Program-made: the position numbers and the translations under genes
Notes under the pieces: generated by a model
Database searches by the model: none
Seen by the model: the letters and a program-made list of their open reading frames with translations, nothing else
What the model was told of the DNA's origin: nothing
DNA from: Alphaproteobacteria bacterium
GTDB taxonomy: Bacteria; Pseudomonadota; Alphaproteobacteria; Elsterales; Elsteraceae
Direction: 5' to 3'
Assembly (NCBI GenBank): GCA_004292755.1
Contig: RDXE01000025.1
Location: 124,001-188,000, forward strand
DNA length: 64,000 nt
In this document: positions 1-8,791 of the stretch, in pieces
Position numbering within the stretch: the stretch's first letter is position 1
How the letters are laid out: every line of letters starts with the position of its first letter

Positions 1-1
1 G

Positions 2-736
2 TGCGAGCACAATGCTGTTCTCGGTCGCAGTCAGTTAATGCTGATCAGCGATGAAGAACTAGCCCAGGCAGGCCAGCAAACCTGGGGCCAGATTCGGCGC
101 CAATATCGCCGCTCCGACAACGCCCAAATGCAGCGCCAGATTGATCGCATCGGCGACCGCGTGGTCGGCACCACTGAGATGACCAACTTGAACTGGGAGT
201 TTGAGGTGTTCGAGGGGCCGCCCAACGCCTTTGTGCTGCCCGGCGGTAAGGTTGGTTACTTCACCGGCATGCAATCGCTGGCCGACAATGATGCCAAAGT
301 CGCCAACATCCTCGGCCATGAATGTGGCCATGTGGCTGCGCGCCATGGGGCGGAGCGGATGAGCCAGCATCTGGCTGCTTCGCTGGTGGTGGGGGTGGCC
401 AGTGCATTCATCGCCGGTGCTGCTTCCAACCGGCGCCAAGCCTCGCTGCTGGCGGGGTTGCTGGGGGCGGGCGTTACCTATGGCGTGTTGATGCCCTACT
501 CGCGCCAGCATGAGTTCGAAGCAGACGCGCTGGGCCTGCGCTACATGGCGGGCGCTGGCTACGACCCGCGCGAGGCACCCCGCTTCTGGCAGGCCATGGA
601 AGCTGAAAGCCAACGCCGCGGCTCGCCGCCGGAGTTCCTTTCAACCCACCCAAGCGACGCCGCGCGCATCGCCGCCCTCAATGAACGGCTGCCGGAGGCC
701 GAGGCGCTGTTTCAACGCAGCCGCCGGGTTGGGTAG
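2..736 (+). CDS. M48 family metalloprotease, 5' end outside window
   Basis: Zinc-dependent endopeptidase of the M48 (Ste24/HtpX/BepA-like) family, probably lipid-anchored and acting on envelope proteins. The zinc motif HECGH lies near 317-331 and the third ligand region is EFEADALG. The reading frame is open to the window edge and starts with Cys (codon 2-4), followed by a run ending LGRSQLMLISDEE, which is the usual post-lipobox segment of periplasmic M48 lipoproteins. The Met at 38 is therefore unlikely to be the start, and the true start lies upstream. A hydrophobic stretch (LAASLVVGVASAFIAGA) follows the active site. The C-terminus with STHPSDAARIAAL is typical of the family. Family is certain, substrate unknown. 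Confidence 0.88.
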   Translation, partial: CEHNAVLGRSQLMLISDEELAQAGQQTWGQIRRQYRRSDNAQMQRQIDRIGDRVVGTTEMTNLNWEFEVFEGPPNAFVLPGGKVGYFTGMQSLADNDAKVANILGHECGHVAARHGAERMSQHLAASLVVGVASAFIAGAASNRRQASLLAGLLGAGVTYGVLMPYSRQHEFEADALGLRYMAGAGYDPREAPRFWQAMEAESQRRGSPPEFLSTHPSDAARIAALNERLPEAEALFQRSRRVG

Positions 737-809
737 AACCTAAATCATCAAGCATTGATTGGAACGGCGTCCAGCCTGCTACGACAGGAGGCTGGTTCGA
801 CTCGGAGGT

Positions 810-3191
810 ATGAGTGTGGGGACGTTCAATTTTACCGCCGGGCCGGATGCTTTCTCGTCCAGCCAGGGCGCCTATGATGACTATAAAGCCAACCCTTTGA
901 CCACTCTAACGAGTGCCGATACTGTTTGGGCCAGTGCTGGCGACCTGAACAGCGCGCGCGACGCACTGTATCTGTTTCCAGCCGCCAACGGCACGATGGC
1001 CGCCTTTACCGGTGCAGCGTTCCCGAACATGCGCGGCATCGAGATCATGCTGTGGAACAATGGCTTCGACGGCACGCTGACCCTCGACAACGCGTTTGTC
1101 GCGGCCAACCACTATGGCGACGGGCGCCTTGCCATGGTGTTGGAACCGACGGTGGCAACCGGGCTCAACACCCATGTCGATGCCTCCGCAGTGACCCGCT
1201 GGCAAGGGGTCGTGATCACTGGGTCAAATTCCGCCAACTCGCTGATCGGCTCTCAAGGCAACGATGTCATTGATGCGGCGTGGGGTGGGGATGACACCGT
1301 CGCCGGGAATGGCGGCGATGACTACGTCATCACCAAAGAAGCCAACCTAACCAATGCCGACATCATCAGCGGTGGCAGCGGCCTTGATACCTTTGAACTG
1401 TGGGACACCAACGGCTGGAGCTACACGACGGGCGCTGGAATCCTTGCCAATGTCACGGGGTTTGAGCGGTTCGGCTTCGGCGTGCGCGACCTCTACGCCA
1501 GCCCGAGTTACGCACCAGTCGGCTATAGCCAGGGAACCGGAACCTATCGCGAGTTGATTGTCACCGATGCCTATGTCGGCACCCTGGCCAACAGTCGCTT
1601 GGAAATCCAGATTGGCAGTCAGGCAGCAATCAGCACCAAAATCGTCGCTAGCGGCCTATCAGTCGGCAAGTCGATCCACGTCATCGAGAACCGGTCCACC
1701 CAGGCGGTGGACATTCTCGGGGGCGCTGGCCATGACACGCTGCGCGGTGGCTTGGGGAACGACACGCTGGATGGCGGCACCGGCATCAATGTGATCGACG
1801 CTGGACCCGGTGACGACACCATCTATAGCGGCGGCGGCACCGACACCGTGATCGGTGGCTTCTCGATTGATACGCTGATTCCGTCGGCCGCAGGCGGTGT
1901 GGTGCGCTTTGCCGATGCGAATTTCGGTGACCGGATCGGCATCAACCTCGGCGGCGGTGTGACCGGCATGGGGGCAGGCAGCGGCACCAACATGGCCGCG
2001 AACAGTGTTGAGATCGGCTCTGCAGTCAACAACGAGACACCGGTCTATGTCCGCGCGATTGGCTCGGTCGGTCCGGCCACCACCGTGTATTGGCTGCCAG
2101 GGGATCGTCCCGTTGGAACCTTTCTGCTAACAGGTGGCTTCGTCACCATCAATGTGAACCCGACCTCGACCACCGCCACTGCCGGCGACGTCATCACTGG
2201 CAGTTCTGGCGACGATATTCTGGTTACCACAGAAACCACTCTACAGGCTGGCGACAGCTTTTCCGGTGGTGCTGGCATGAACGCCGTCCGGATGAGCGGC
2301 GGCGGTCCCTACAATTTCACCGGCGTTACCCTGACCAACATCCACCAGATTCTGGGGGCGAAGGACGGCGCCTCGACCGTGACCCTGCCCGAAACCTGGA
2401 CGGGCACCTACATCGCCGGTGCCAGCAACGAAACCATCAGCTTCAACGCCGGTGCCGGCAGCACCGCCTTCGTGGGCGGCGGCACTGACAGCATCACACT
2501 TGGCACCAAGAGCGCCACGGTGGTGGTCGATAATGGCGGGGCGACCACCATCACGCTTGGCAGTGCGCAAGCAACTGTGTTCGCTGGGTTGCCTGGGCGT
2601 GGCACCGCGACCATCAACGGCGGTGCTGGCGATGCCACCATCGTGATTGGCACTGCGCCCACCGCAGTCGCGCTCAACTTGGCTGGTGCCAGTGGTAACC
2701 TGTTGGTATTCCGTCAGGAGGGCACCAATCAGACCATAACCACTGGCAGCGGCGCCGATACGCTGGTCGGCGGCGCTGGCGACCAGACCTTGGTTGGCGG
2801 AATGGGTGACGATGTGCTGTTTGGCGGGGGCGGTCTGGACAACCTGTCCGGTGGCGGCGGCAACGACACGTTGGTCGGCGGCGATCAGTCCGACGTTCTA
2901 GATGCCGGCCTCGGCACTGACGTGATCTTCACCGGTGGTGGAGCGGACGTGGTTGCATTCGCCGCAGGCGCAAGCAGCAAAATCACAGTTGCCGACTTCT
3001 CGATCGCAGGCGGGGATCGCCTTAACATCACATCGCTCTGGACCAATTTTGCCACGTTCCAAGCCGAAACCACGGTGGAGGTGCTGGGCAACGGCGTGCG
3101 CTACACCACCCTGGCTGGCGCCGTACCTGCGGGTATGGTGATTGAGTTGGTTGGGCTGACGGCGCCCCTGACGGCGGCAGACGTGGTGTAA
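810..3191 (+). CDS. RTX-type calcium-binding repeat protein (secreted)
   Basis: Large Gly/Asp-rich protein of about 790 residues with hemolysin-type nonapeptide repeats (GGxGxDxLx). One cluster is around residues 300-345 and a second around 650-720. There is no N-terminal signal peptide, as expected for type I secretion through a C-terminal signal; the C-terminus is acidic/hydrophobic. A module of roughly 75 residues (GG-D-D-Y-V-I-T-K-E-A-N-L...) seems to recur near residues 165-240 and 475-555. Start: ATG 810 is only one base from GGAGG (804-808), so GTG 816 at 7-nt spacing may be the real start. The TTG at 759 has no support. No TolC/HlyBD genes are in the window. The role is unknown; adhesin or surface protein is a guess. 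Confidence 0.82.
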   Translation: MSVGTFNFTAGPDAFSSSQGAYDDYKANPLTTLTSADTVWASAGDLNSARDALYLFPAANGTMAAFTGAAFPNMRGIEIMLWNNGFDGTLTLDNAFVAANHYGDGRLAMVLEPTVATGLNTHVDASAVTRWQGVVITGSNSANSLIGSQGNDVIDAAWGGDDTVAGNGGDDYVITKEANLTNADIISGGSGLDTFELWDTNGWSYTTGAGILANVTGFERFGFGVRDLYASPSYAPVGYSQGTGTYRELIVTDAYVGTLANSRLEIQIGSQAAISTKIVASGLSVGKSIHVIENRSTQAVDILGGAGHDTLRGGLGNDTLDGGTGINVIDAGPGDDTIYSGGGTDTVIGGFSIDTLIPSAAGGVVRFADANFGDRIGINLGGGVTGMGAGSGTNMAANSVEIGSAVNNETPVYVRAIGSVGPATTVYWLPGDRPVGTFLLTGGFVTINVNPTSTTATAGDVITGSSGDDILVTTETTLQAGDSFSGGAGMNAVRMSGGGPYNFTGVTLTNIHQILGAKDGASTVTLPETWTGTYIAGASNETISFNAGAGSTAFVGGGTDSITLGTKSATVVVDNGGATTITLGSAQATVFAGLPGRGTATINGGAGDATIVIGTAPTAVALNLAGASGNLLVFRQEGTNQTITTGSGADTLVGGAGDQTLVGGMGDDVLFGGGGLDNLSGGGGNDTLVGGDQSDVLDAGLGTDVIFTGGGADVVAFAAGASSKITVADFSIAGGDRLNITSLWTNFATFQAETTVEVLGNGVRYTTLAGAVPAGMVIELVGLTAPLTAADVV

Positions 3192-3290
3192 ACGCGGATA
3201 TCGACGCGCTCCGACCGAAGCGCCATTGAAGCCGCGCGCAGCATCGGCTACACCCGCCGCCGTTCCGTCATTCGGCAGAGGACCAGTCCT

Positions 3291-4220
3291 ATGCGCATCA
3301 CCCGCGCCGTCAAACGCATCCTCGACAACTACGAGAGCGATAGCCCCGGCACCAAGGCCAATCTTGCCCGCATCCTGATGGAGGGCAAGCTGGGCGGCAC
3401 CGGCAAGCTGGTGATCCTGCCCGTCGACCAGGGCTTCGAGCATGGCCCGGCGCGGTCCTTCCAGCCGAATCCAGATGCCTACGACCCCCACTACCACTTC
3501 CAACTGGCGATTGACGCGGGCCTGTCGGCCTATGCTGCCCCGCTGGGCATGCTGGAAGCGGGTGCCGATGCCTTCGCGGGAGCCATTCCGACCATCCTGA
3601 AGATCAATTCCTCCAACTCGCTGTCGCGCTTGAAGGAAGACGCCTGTCAGGCGATCACCGCCTCGGTGCAGGATGCGTTGCGGCTCGGTTGCTCGGCGAT
3701 CGGGTTTACGATCTATCCAGGCTCCGACAATCAGTTCCAGATGATCGAGCAGTTGCGCGAGCTGGCAGAAGAGGCAAAGGCGTGCGGCCTGGCCGTCGTC
3801 GTGTGGTCTTATCCGCGCGGCGGCAACCTGTCGAAGGAGGCCGAGACGGCCGTCGACATCTGCGCCTACGCGGCCCACATGGCGGCTCTGCTGGGTGCCC
3901 ATATCATCAAAGTGAAGCCGCCGACTGGCGTGATTGGCCTGGATGCGGCCAAGAAGAGCTACGAAGGCGGCAAGATCGCCATCGGCACGCTGGCCGAGCG
4001 GGTGAAGCACGTGACCGAAGCCTGCTTTGCAGGCAAGCGCATCGTCGTGTTCTCCGGCGGTGAGGCGAAGGATCTGGACGGCATCTACAACGAATGCCGT
4101 GGCATTCGTGACGGTGGCGGCAATGGCTCGATCATTGGTCGCAACACCTTCCAGCGTCCGCGCGACGAGGCCCTCGCCATGCTCGACCAGATCATCAAGA
4201 TCTACCAGGGCAAGGCGTGA
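3291..4220 (+). CDS. fbaB: class I fructose-bisphosphate aldolase (DhnA/FbaB type)
   Basis: Cytosolic glycolytic/gluconeogenic aldolase of 309 residues, cleaving fructose-1,6-bisphosphate through a lysine Schiff base. It shows the DhnA-type hallmarks VDQGFEHGP near residue 45, a SNSL segment, and the Schiff-base lysine region HIIKVKPP about residue 205. The C-terminal phosphate-binding segment is VVFSGGEAKDLD followed by GGNGSIIGRNTFQR. Length matches the family. ATG 3291 follows AGAGGA. The stop overlaps the start of the ThiE-like gene, so the two are co-translated. Family is very likely; aldolase of another sugar phosphate cannot be excluded. Confidence 0.9.
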   Translation: MRITRAVKRILDNYESDSPGTKANLARILMEGKLGGTGKLVILPVDQGFEHGPARSFQPNPDAYDPHYHFQLAIDAGLSAYAAPLGMLEAGADAFAGAIPTILKINSSNSLSRLKEDACQAITASVQDALRLGCSAIGFTIYPGSDNQFQMIEQLRELAEEAKACGLAVVVWSYPRGGNLSKEAETAVDICAYAAHMAALLGAHIIKVKPPTGVIGLDAAKKSYEGGKIAIGTLAERVKHVTEACFAGKRIVVFSGGEAKDLDGIYNECRGIRDGGGNGSIIGRNTFQRPRDEALAMLDQIIKIYQGKA

Positions 4221-4861
4221 GCGAGCTGGAGGAGGTTTCCCCTCCCCCTCGGTTGTTGCTGATCACGCCGCCGCAGATCGATCTTGCGGTCTTCGCAGCG
4301 GCATTGCCAGAGGTGCTGGACGCGGGCGATGTCGCCTGCGTCCAGCTCCGCTTCCCCGACCTGCCGGTGGAGGCGCGCATCGCCGCCATCCGGCACTTGG
4401 TGCCACTGATCCAGGCCCAGGACATCGCCGTCACCATCGCCAATGACGTGGCGCTGGCCGTCCAAGTCGGCGCGGACGGAGTGCATCTGGAGGCCCCCAG
4501 CCTGAAAGCGGTGCGGGCGGCGCGCAAAGCGCTACCCGATGGCATCGTCGGCATATCTGCTGGTGGATCGCGCCATCTGGCGCTGGAACTGGCGGAGGAA
4601 GGCGTCGACTACGTTTCCTTCGGGCCCTGTTTCGCCAGCGCCACTGTCGACACGCCGCCGCTGGAGAGCCTGGAGCCGCTGTTGTGGTGGGCAGAGATCA
4701 TGACCGTGCCCGCCGTCGCCGTCGGTGGCATCACAGCCGAGCGCGCGACCGACATCGCCAGCACAGGTGTTGAATTCCTGGCCGTGTGCAGCTTCGTGTG
4801 GTCCCACCCAGACGGGCCAGCCACGGCTGTTGCAGCATTGACAGCAGCCGTGGCGTCTTAG
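4217..4861 (+). CDS. thiamine phosphate synthase-like protein (ThiE/TenI fold)
   Basis: TIM-barrel protein of 214 residues related to ThiE/TenI. The core elements are visible: QLRFPDLP (beta 2), IANDVALAVQVGADGVHL, VGISAGGSRHLALELAEEGVDYVSFGP read in segments, and the phosphate-binding AVGGI. ThiE joins HMP-PP and thiazole phosphate. The usual ThiE motif QLR-K-x is altered here to QLRFPDL, and the phosphate-loop FxTxTK is replaced by CFASATVD, so catalysis as ThiE is not assured. The GTG start (4217) overlaps the aldolase stop (GTGA). A ThiE-like gene coupled to a class I aldolase recurs in alphaproteobacteria as far as I recall. Divergent function or TenI-like activity is possible. Confidence 0.72.
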   Translation: MSELEEVSPPPRLLLITPPQIDLAVFAAALPEVLDAGDVACVQLRFPDLPVEARIAAIRHLVPLIQAQDIAVTIANDVALAVQVGADGVHLEAPSLKAVRAARKALPDGIVGISAGGSRHLALELAEEGVDYVSFGPCFASATVDTPPLESLEPLLWWAEIMTVPAVAVGGITAERATDIASTGVEFLAVCSFVWSHPDGPATAVAALTAAVAS

Positions 4862-4904
4862 GCAGGGTGCCGCGTGGTGGCGTCTCACAGCCGCAGGCGG
4901 GGGC

Positions 4905-6032
4905 CTACGGCCACGTCTGCTGCTTGCGTTGCGCAGAGGTCAGTGGTGGTTGAGGGACAGGAATTCCAGCAATGTCACCGTAGGCAGCAGCACCTGCACT
5001 GGCGTTGAACCCCTCGACGATGCCAAGAGAGCGCAGGAAACTCGGGGTCATGCCCGGATCACTCAACAGCATCCTGATAAAGCGCTGATTTTCCGGCGCG
5101 CGATAGTTGATCCAATGCGGGCCCCGTTGGCTATCAGGACCACTCTCGATCGTGAACTGGCCTAAGGCCTTGAACACCGCCTTCTGTTTCTTTTGTTGGG
5201 CCGTCTGGGTGGGGACCATTGCGATGTCAATCCAGGTCTCGGTTGGCCGCACGCCGCGATAGCCAATGACCCAAGACTCGCGCATGGTTTGAGCACGAAA
5301 CGGCACCGCAGCCTGTTCGGCAAAGGTCGACAAGACTGCATCGTTGCTATTGACCAGATTGAAGACATGTGTCGCCGCGCCCTCAATGGCATCACGGGCG
5401 TCAATCGAATACTCCGCGCCATTCAGCAGCACCATCCGGCGAACAGCTGAGGGCTTGGTCTTGCCATCAAGATAGCCCATCGCTTTCAGAGCAACCCGCG
5501 TCCCGAGGGAGTGGGCCAGGATATCGATGGTGATGCCATTCGCGTGCAACGCCTGGATCACCCCTGCCAACGCGCGGGCCGCCTGGGGTGCCAGATCAAA
5601 CAGCGGATAGAGGTATGGGTTGCTCCAGGATGCGCGGGCCCAAGCCCCGCGGGAGGTCCAGCAGAAGCACAGCAGCGGCGCATCGGCAGCTGCCGTGGCA
5701 TCGCGCACATTGAAGATGGGCAGCCAGCTTTCGCCAGGTTGACGCTCTTTTCCAGGAACTGCGAAGACGCCTGTCCGCGGATCATCGGAGTCGCTTGGGT
5801 CTGGCTCCTGTTCAGAGGGATCGAACAAGAACCCATGCACCAGGATGGTGATATGGTTCTGGTGCTGCCCCTCGGTATGCGCCTTGACCAGCGCCATCAG
5901 CTCGTCCACGTAGGCAGTCGAGAGGGTGGGTGCGCGATCGCCTCGAGGAATCTGAACCGAGGTCGCCTGATTGTGCCACGCGAGCGTTTTGCCATAGTCG
6001 GACAGCGTTAGCGTGTCCTTGACTCGGTCCAA
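4905..6032 (-). CDS. alpha/beta hydrolase, DUF900-like, with probable N-terminal frameshift
   Basis: Serine hydrolase of the alpha/beta fold (375 residues as read). Oxyanion segment ITILVHGFLFD is followed by a CFCWTSRGAW strand and the nucleophile elbow AHSLGTR, the layout of DUF900 proteins. No signal peptide. The only start in this frame is TTG 6030-6032 directly after a stop at 6039-6041, without a good ribosome site. An ATG at 6088 with GGAG about 9 nt upstream opens M-F-A-T-L-W-H-G-T-D-A-L-A-P-G-D-K-P-G-W in another frame. One extra G after TGG near 6030 would join it to DRVKDTLTLS. I infer a one-base deletion (real or sequencing) close to the 5' end. Substrate unknown. Confidence 0.72.
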   Translation of the reverse strand: MDRVKDTLTLSDYGKTLAWHNQATSVQIPRGDRAPTLSTAYVDELMALVKAHTEGQHQNHITILVHGFLFDPSEQEPDPSDSDDPRTGVFAVPGKERQPGESWLPIFNVRDATAAADAPLLCFCWTSRGAWARASWSNPYLYPLFDLAPQAARALAGVIQALHANGITIDILAHSLGTRVALKAMGYLDGKTKPSAVRRMVLLNGAEYSIDARDAIEGAATHVFNLVNSNDAVLSTFAEQAAVPFRAQTMRESWVIGYRGVRPTETWIDIAMVPTQTAQQKKQKAVFKALGQFTIESGPDSQRGPHWINYRAPENQRFIRMLLSDPGMTPSFLRSLGIVEGFNASAGAAAYGDIAGIPVPQPPLTSAQRKQQTWP

Positions 6033-6251
6033 CCGGGCTTATCGCCTGGTGCCAGCGCATCCGTACCGTGCCACAGCGTTGCGAACATGATCCGCTACTC
6101 CAGCGGGGTCGCCGAGGACACCATGTACCGACAGACCAAGCCGCCGAGGATCAGCGTGACAGTTGGCTTAGAAAGTGCAATATCAGTTCATAGTATTTGA
6201 TCTCGTAATAAAGTGCATCAACTCGCACATCACGCTTTTAATGACAAGCAC

Positions 6252-7247
6252 TCAACTAAGAAATCGAATTATTGGTATAGCACCATACCCGGTTACAATC
6301 CCGACGACCAATCCGGCGAGGAACCACAGCCAACGGGACTGTCCCCCGCCTGCGGCGGCCCTGGATTGCCCGGCGAAGCTCGGTGCCGAGACAGGCGTCG
6401 TCTTAGGACGATCCGCCAACGCCTCCTGCCACTGCGTGAGCCGTGCCAACGCGTCCTCACGCGAGACACCGGGTGGCGGGGCTGGACGGTGGCGTGCAAT
6501 CAGCTGCGCCAAGGCGAGATAGCCAAGGCTGGCCGGTGCCATGGGGCTGGTCACCACCACTGGCAGATCGCGCGTGCTGGCGCGCACCACGTCACGATCA
6601 CGCGGGATTTCGATATCCAGCACGGTCTTGTGCTCCCGCCGATACGCAGTCGCGAATTCTTTGGCGACTGGATCGTCTTCCATCAGCGTGAGCAGAATAC
6701 CCTCAAGGGTAAGGTCTTTGTTGATGCCTGCCTGCAGCTTCTTCACCAGTTCCAGCGTGCGGCCCAGCCCCTGCCAGGAGAAGGCACTTGGCGCCACGGG
6801 CACCAACACCGCGTCGGCAGCAACCAAGGCATTGACGCTCAACAGACCAAAGGCAGGTGGACAATCGAACAGCACAAAATCAAACGGCAGGGCCGAGCTA
6901 TACAGAAGATGCTGCAGGGAGCGCTGCGTCTTCAACTGATCCATCAAACCAGTCTCAATCGCTGCCAGCCTAAGGGTGGCGGGCAACAGGGACACCCCCG
7001 GCAGGCGGGTGGGGACAATGCCGCGATCCATCGGGCCAGCCCCTTCGATCAGCGCGAACAGATCAACATCCGCTGCCTCATCCACGGGTAGCGAGCGGGT
7101 CGCGTTGCCCTGACTGTCTAGGTCAATCACCAGGACCGACCGGCCCAGCGCCGCCAGCCCCGCGGCAAGATTCACGGTGGTGGTGGTTTTGGCGATGCCA
7201 CCCTTTTGGTTATAGATCGCTAGGCGAAACTCCGCAGTCGCTGGCAT
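6252..7247 (-). CDS. ParA/MinD-type ATPase with C-terminal membrane segment
   Basis: P-loop ATPase of 331 residues with the deviant Walker A KGGIAKTTTTVN (residues 15-26), the Walker A' strand VLVIDLDSQGNATRS and Walker B region VLFDCPPAFG. It belongs to the ParA/Soj group that positions cellular cargo. No ParB/Spo0J partner lies beside it. The C-terminal 25 residues (about 303-327) form a single hydrophobic helix after a Pro/Ala-rich linker, which is not typical of ParA and suggests membrane anchoring. ATG 7247 follows a GGGGAGGG ribosome site. It is read as a separate transcription unit; the 160 bp beyond its 3' end are AT-rich and empty. Confidence 0.88.
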   Translation of the reverse strand: MPATAEFRLAIYNQKGGIAKTTTTVNLAAGLAALGRSVLVIDLDSQGNATRSLPVDEAADVDLFALIEGAGPMDRGIVPTRLPGVSLLPATLRLAAIETGLMDQLKTQRSLQHLLYSSALPFDFVLFDCPPAFGLLSVNALVAADAVLVPVAPSAFSWQGLGRTLELVKKLQAGINKDLTLEGILLTLMEDDPVAKEFATAYRREHKTVLDIEIPRDRDVVRASTRDLPVVVTSPMAPASLGYLALAQLIARHRPAPPPGVSREDALARLTQWQEALADRPKTTPVSAPSFAGQSRAAAGGGQSRWLWFLAGLVVGIVTGYGAIPIIRFLS

Positions 7248-7291
7248 GCGTCCCCCCTCCCCGCTGCGGGACCGACCGCGGGAGCGCGCCG

Positions 7292-8197
7292 TTACTGGTG
7301 CGCAGGCGGATCGAACAGCGTGTAGAGGGCGGAATGATCCAGCGCACCGCCACCAACTTCAACCAAAGCGTCAAATCGAGCGCGCACGGCGCTGAGCACC
7401 GACAGGTCAATCCCACTGGCAGACGCCAGCGCCTCGGCCTGCATCAAGTCCTTCACCTGGGTGGTCACCTTGCCGCCGGGTGTAAAGCTGCGCTCAATCA
7501 TGCGCTGACCATGCAGGTCTAGAATGCGCGATTCAGCAAAACCACCGCGAATCGCATCGCGCACCAGGGCGGGGTCAACCCCCGCCGCACGGGCAAGGGC
7601 GAGCGCTTCTGACACGGCCGCGATCGTCAACCCAACGATCAGCTGATTGCAGGTCTTCGCCACCTGCCCGGCCCCAACCGAGCCGACATCGGTGATCCGC
7701 CGCCCGATCGCCTGAAAGAACGGGCGGGCTGCGGCCAAAGCCTCCGGCGCCCCGCCCGCCATGATGGTCAGCGTGCCAGCCTCAGCGGCGACGGTACCAC
7801 CCGACACTGGCGCATCGACCCAGCTTGCGCCAAGGGCCGCCAGACGCTGGGCAAAGCCGCGCGTTGCCGCCACAGCCGTGGTGCCCATGTCAATCACCAG
7901 CGAGCCGTGGGAGAGGCCTCCGGCCACCCCCTCCGGCCCAAACACCACCGCCTCAACGGCAGGTGTGTCAGCCAGCATCAGGATCAGCCGATCCGCCCGC
8001 CGCGCAACTGCCAGCGGTGTGGCAGCCGCTGTCACAGTGCTGGGCAGTGCGCCCGAGCGGGTCCAGCCAATTACCTCCGCCCCAGCGGCGACCAAGCGTG
8101 CCGCCATAGGCCGACCCATCAGGCCGAAGCCCAGGAAGCCGACGGTGCGACCGCTCAGGTCAACCGCCCCGGCGCTATCCAGCGCGCTCTCGGTCAT
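7292..8197 (-). CDS. NAD(P)-dependent beta-hydroxyacid dehydrogenase (3-hydroxyisobutyrate dehydrogenase family)
   Basis: Soluble oxidoreductase of 301 residues. The N-terminal Rossmann motif is GFLGFGLMGRPMAARL (about residues 19-34). The substrate-binding signature is DAPVSGGTVAAEAGTL and the catalytic Lys sits in GAGQVAKTCNQL. These define the HIBADH/tartronate semialdehyde reductase/GarR superfamily, which oxidises or reduces beta-hydroxyacids. Substrate cannot be told from sequence. Its start overlaps the stop of the upstream TerB gene by 4 nt (ATGA), so both are translated from one message. Confidence 0.87.
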   Translation of the reverse strand: MTESALDSAGAVDLSGRTVGFLGFGLMGRPMAARLVAAGAEVIGWTRSGALPSTVTAAATPLAVARRADRLILMLADTPAVEAVVFGPEGVAGGLSHGSLVIDMGTTAVAATRGFAQRLAALGASWVDAPVSGGTVAAEAGTLTIMAGGAPEALAAARPFFQAIGRRITDVGSVGAGQVAKTCNQLIVGLTIAAVSEALALARAAGVDPALVRDAIRGGFAESRILDLHGQRMIERSFTPGGKVTTQVKDLMQAEALASASGIDLSVLSAVRARFDALVEVGGGALDHSALYTLFDPPAHQ

Positions 8198-8598
8198 GGC
8201 CTTGTGTAGCGGGCGCGCGCGCCACGCTCAATGGCCGCAGCCGTCAGCCGGTCCACCCCGATCTCGTGGCGCAGCATCTCGAGAATCCGCAACTCTTCCT
8301 GTGAAGCCGAACCATCTGCCGCGACAATGTCACACGCAAGCGCATAGGCCGTTTCCCGCCAGCGCTGCGGCAGCGTGGTTTTCAACCGCTCCAGCGCTTC
8401 GTCGATGCCGTCTTCCCGTTCCAGCACGGCAATCAAGCGGTTGGCGGTATCTTCCAGACTGTCGAGGTCAAAACCATCAAACACGGGCAGGCCGACAACA
8501 ATATCGCTCATCGCACGCAATTCACTGTCCGTCATCCGCCCGTCAGAGGCCGACACCAGCACCATGGTTTCCACCAACGCATCTTGCAACTGACGCAT
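8194..8598 (-). CDS. TerB-family protein
   Basis: Small helical cytosolic protein of 134 residues. Acidic, EF-hand-like metal-binding repeats are visible: VSASDGRMTDSELRAM near the N-terminus and IVAADGSASQEELRIL in the second half, the paired signature of the TerB/DUF533 fold. TerB-like domains occur in tellurite resistance and general envelope-stress modules, but a single TerB without TerZDCE does not imply tellurite resistance. It is the first gene of a two-gene unit with the dehydrogenase (4-nt overlap). The 190-bp gap to the divergent carrier gene is the only place for its promoter. Confidence 0.8.
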   Translation of the reverse strand: MRQLQDALVETMVLVSASDGRMTDSELRAMSDIVVGLPVFDGFDLDSLEDTANRLIAVLEREDGIDEALERLKTTLPQRWRETAYALACDIVAADGSASQEELRILEMLRHEIGVDRLTAAAIERGARARYTRP

Positions 8599-8791
8599 CC
8601 GACGGCGGCTCCTTCGACCCTGTGGTTCGACCCCGACGCCGCACCCTGCCCTGCCCTGCCCCAGCGCGCAAGGTGGGCTTTCCCCCGTGCCGTCCCACCT
8701 TTGCCTTCCCGCCGCATAGCCACCCCCATGAGGTGGGGCTGGACAGCGGGCGGGGGAGCCGGGATGGTCGGGGGGTGCGGGAGGTGGTGCA

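Noticed and set aside
2898-4010. 370-codon minus-strand frame across the RTX gene end and the aldolase
   Set aside because: It runs antisense to two well-supported genes and the gap between them. The composition is His/Arg/Gly-rich noise without motifs.
8194-8598. tellurite resistance function for the TerB gene
   Set aside because: Only TerB is present; no terZ, terC, terD or terE, so the resistance label would overstate the evidence.
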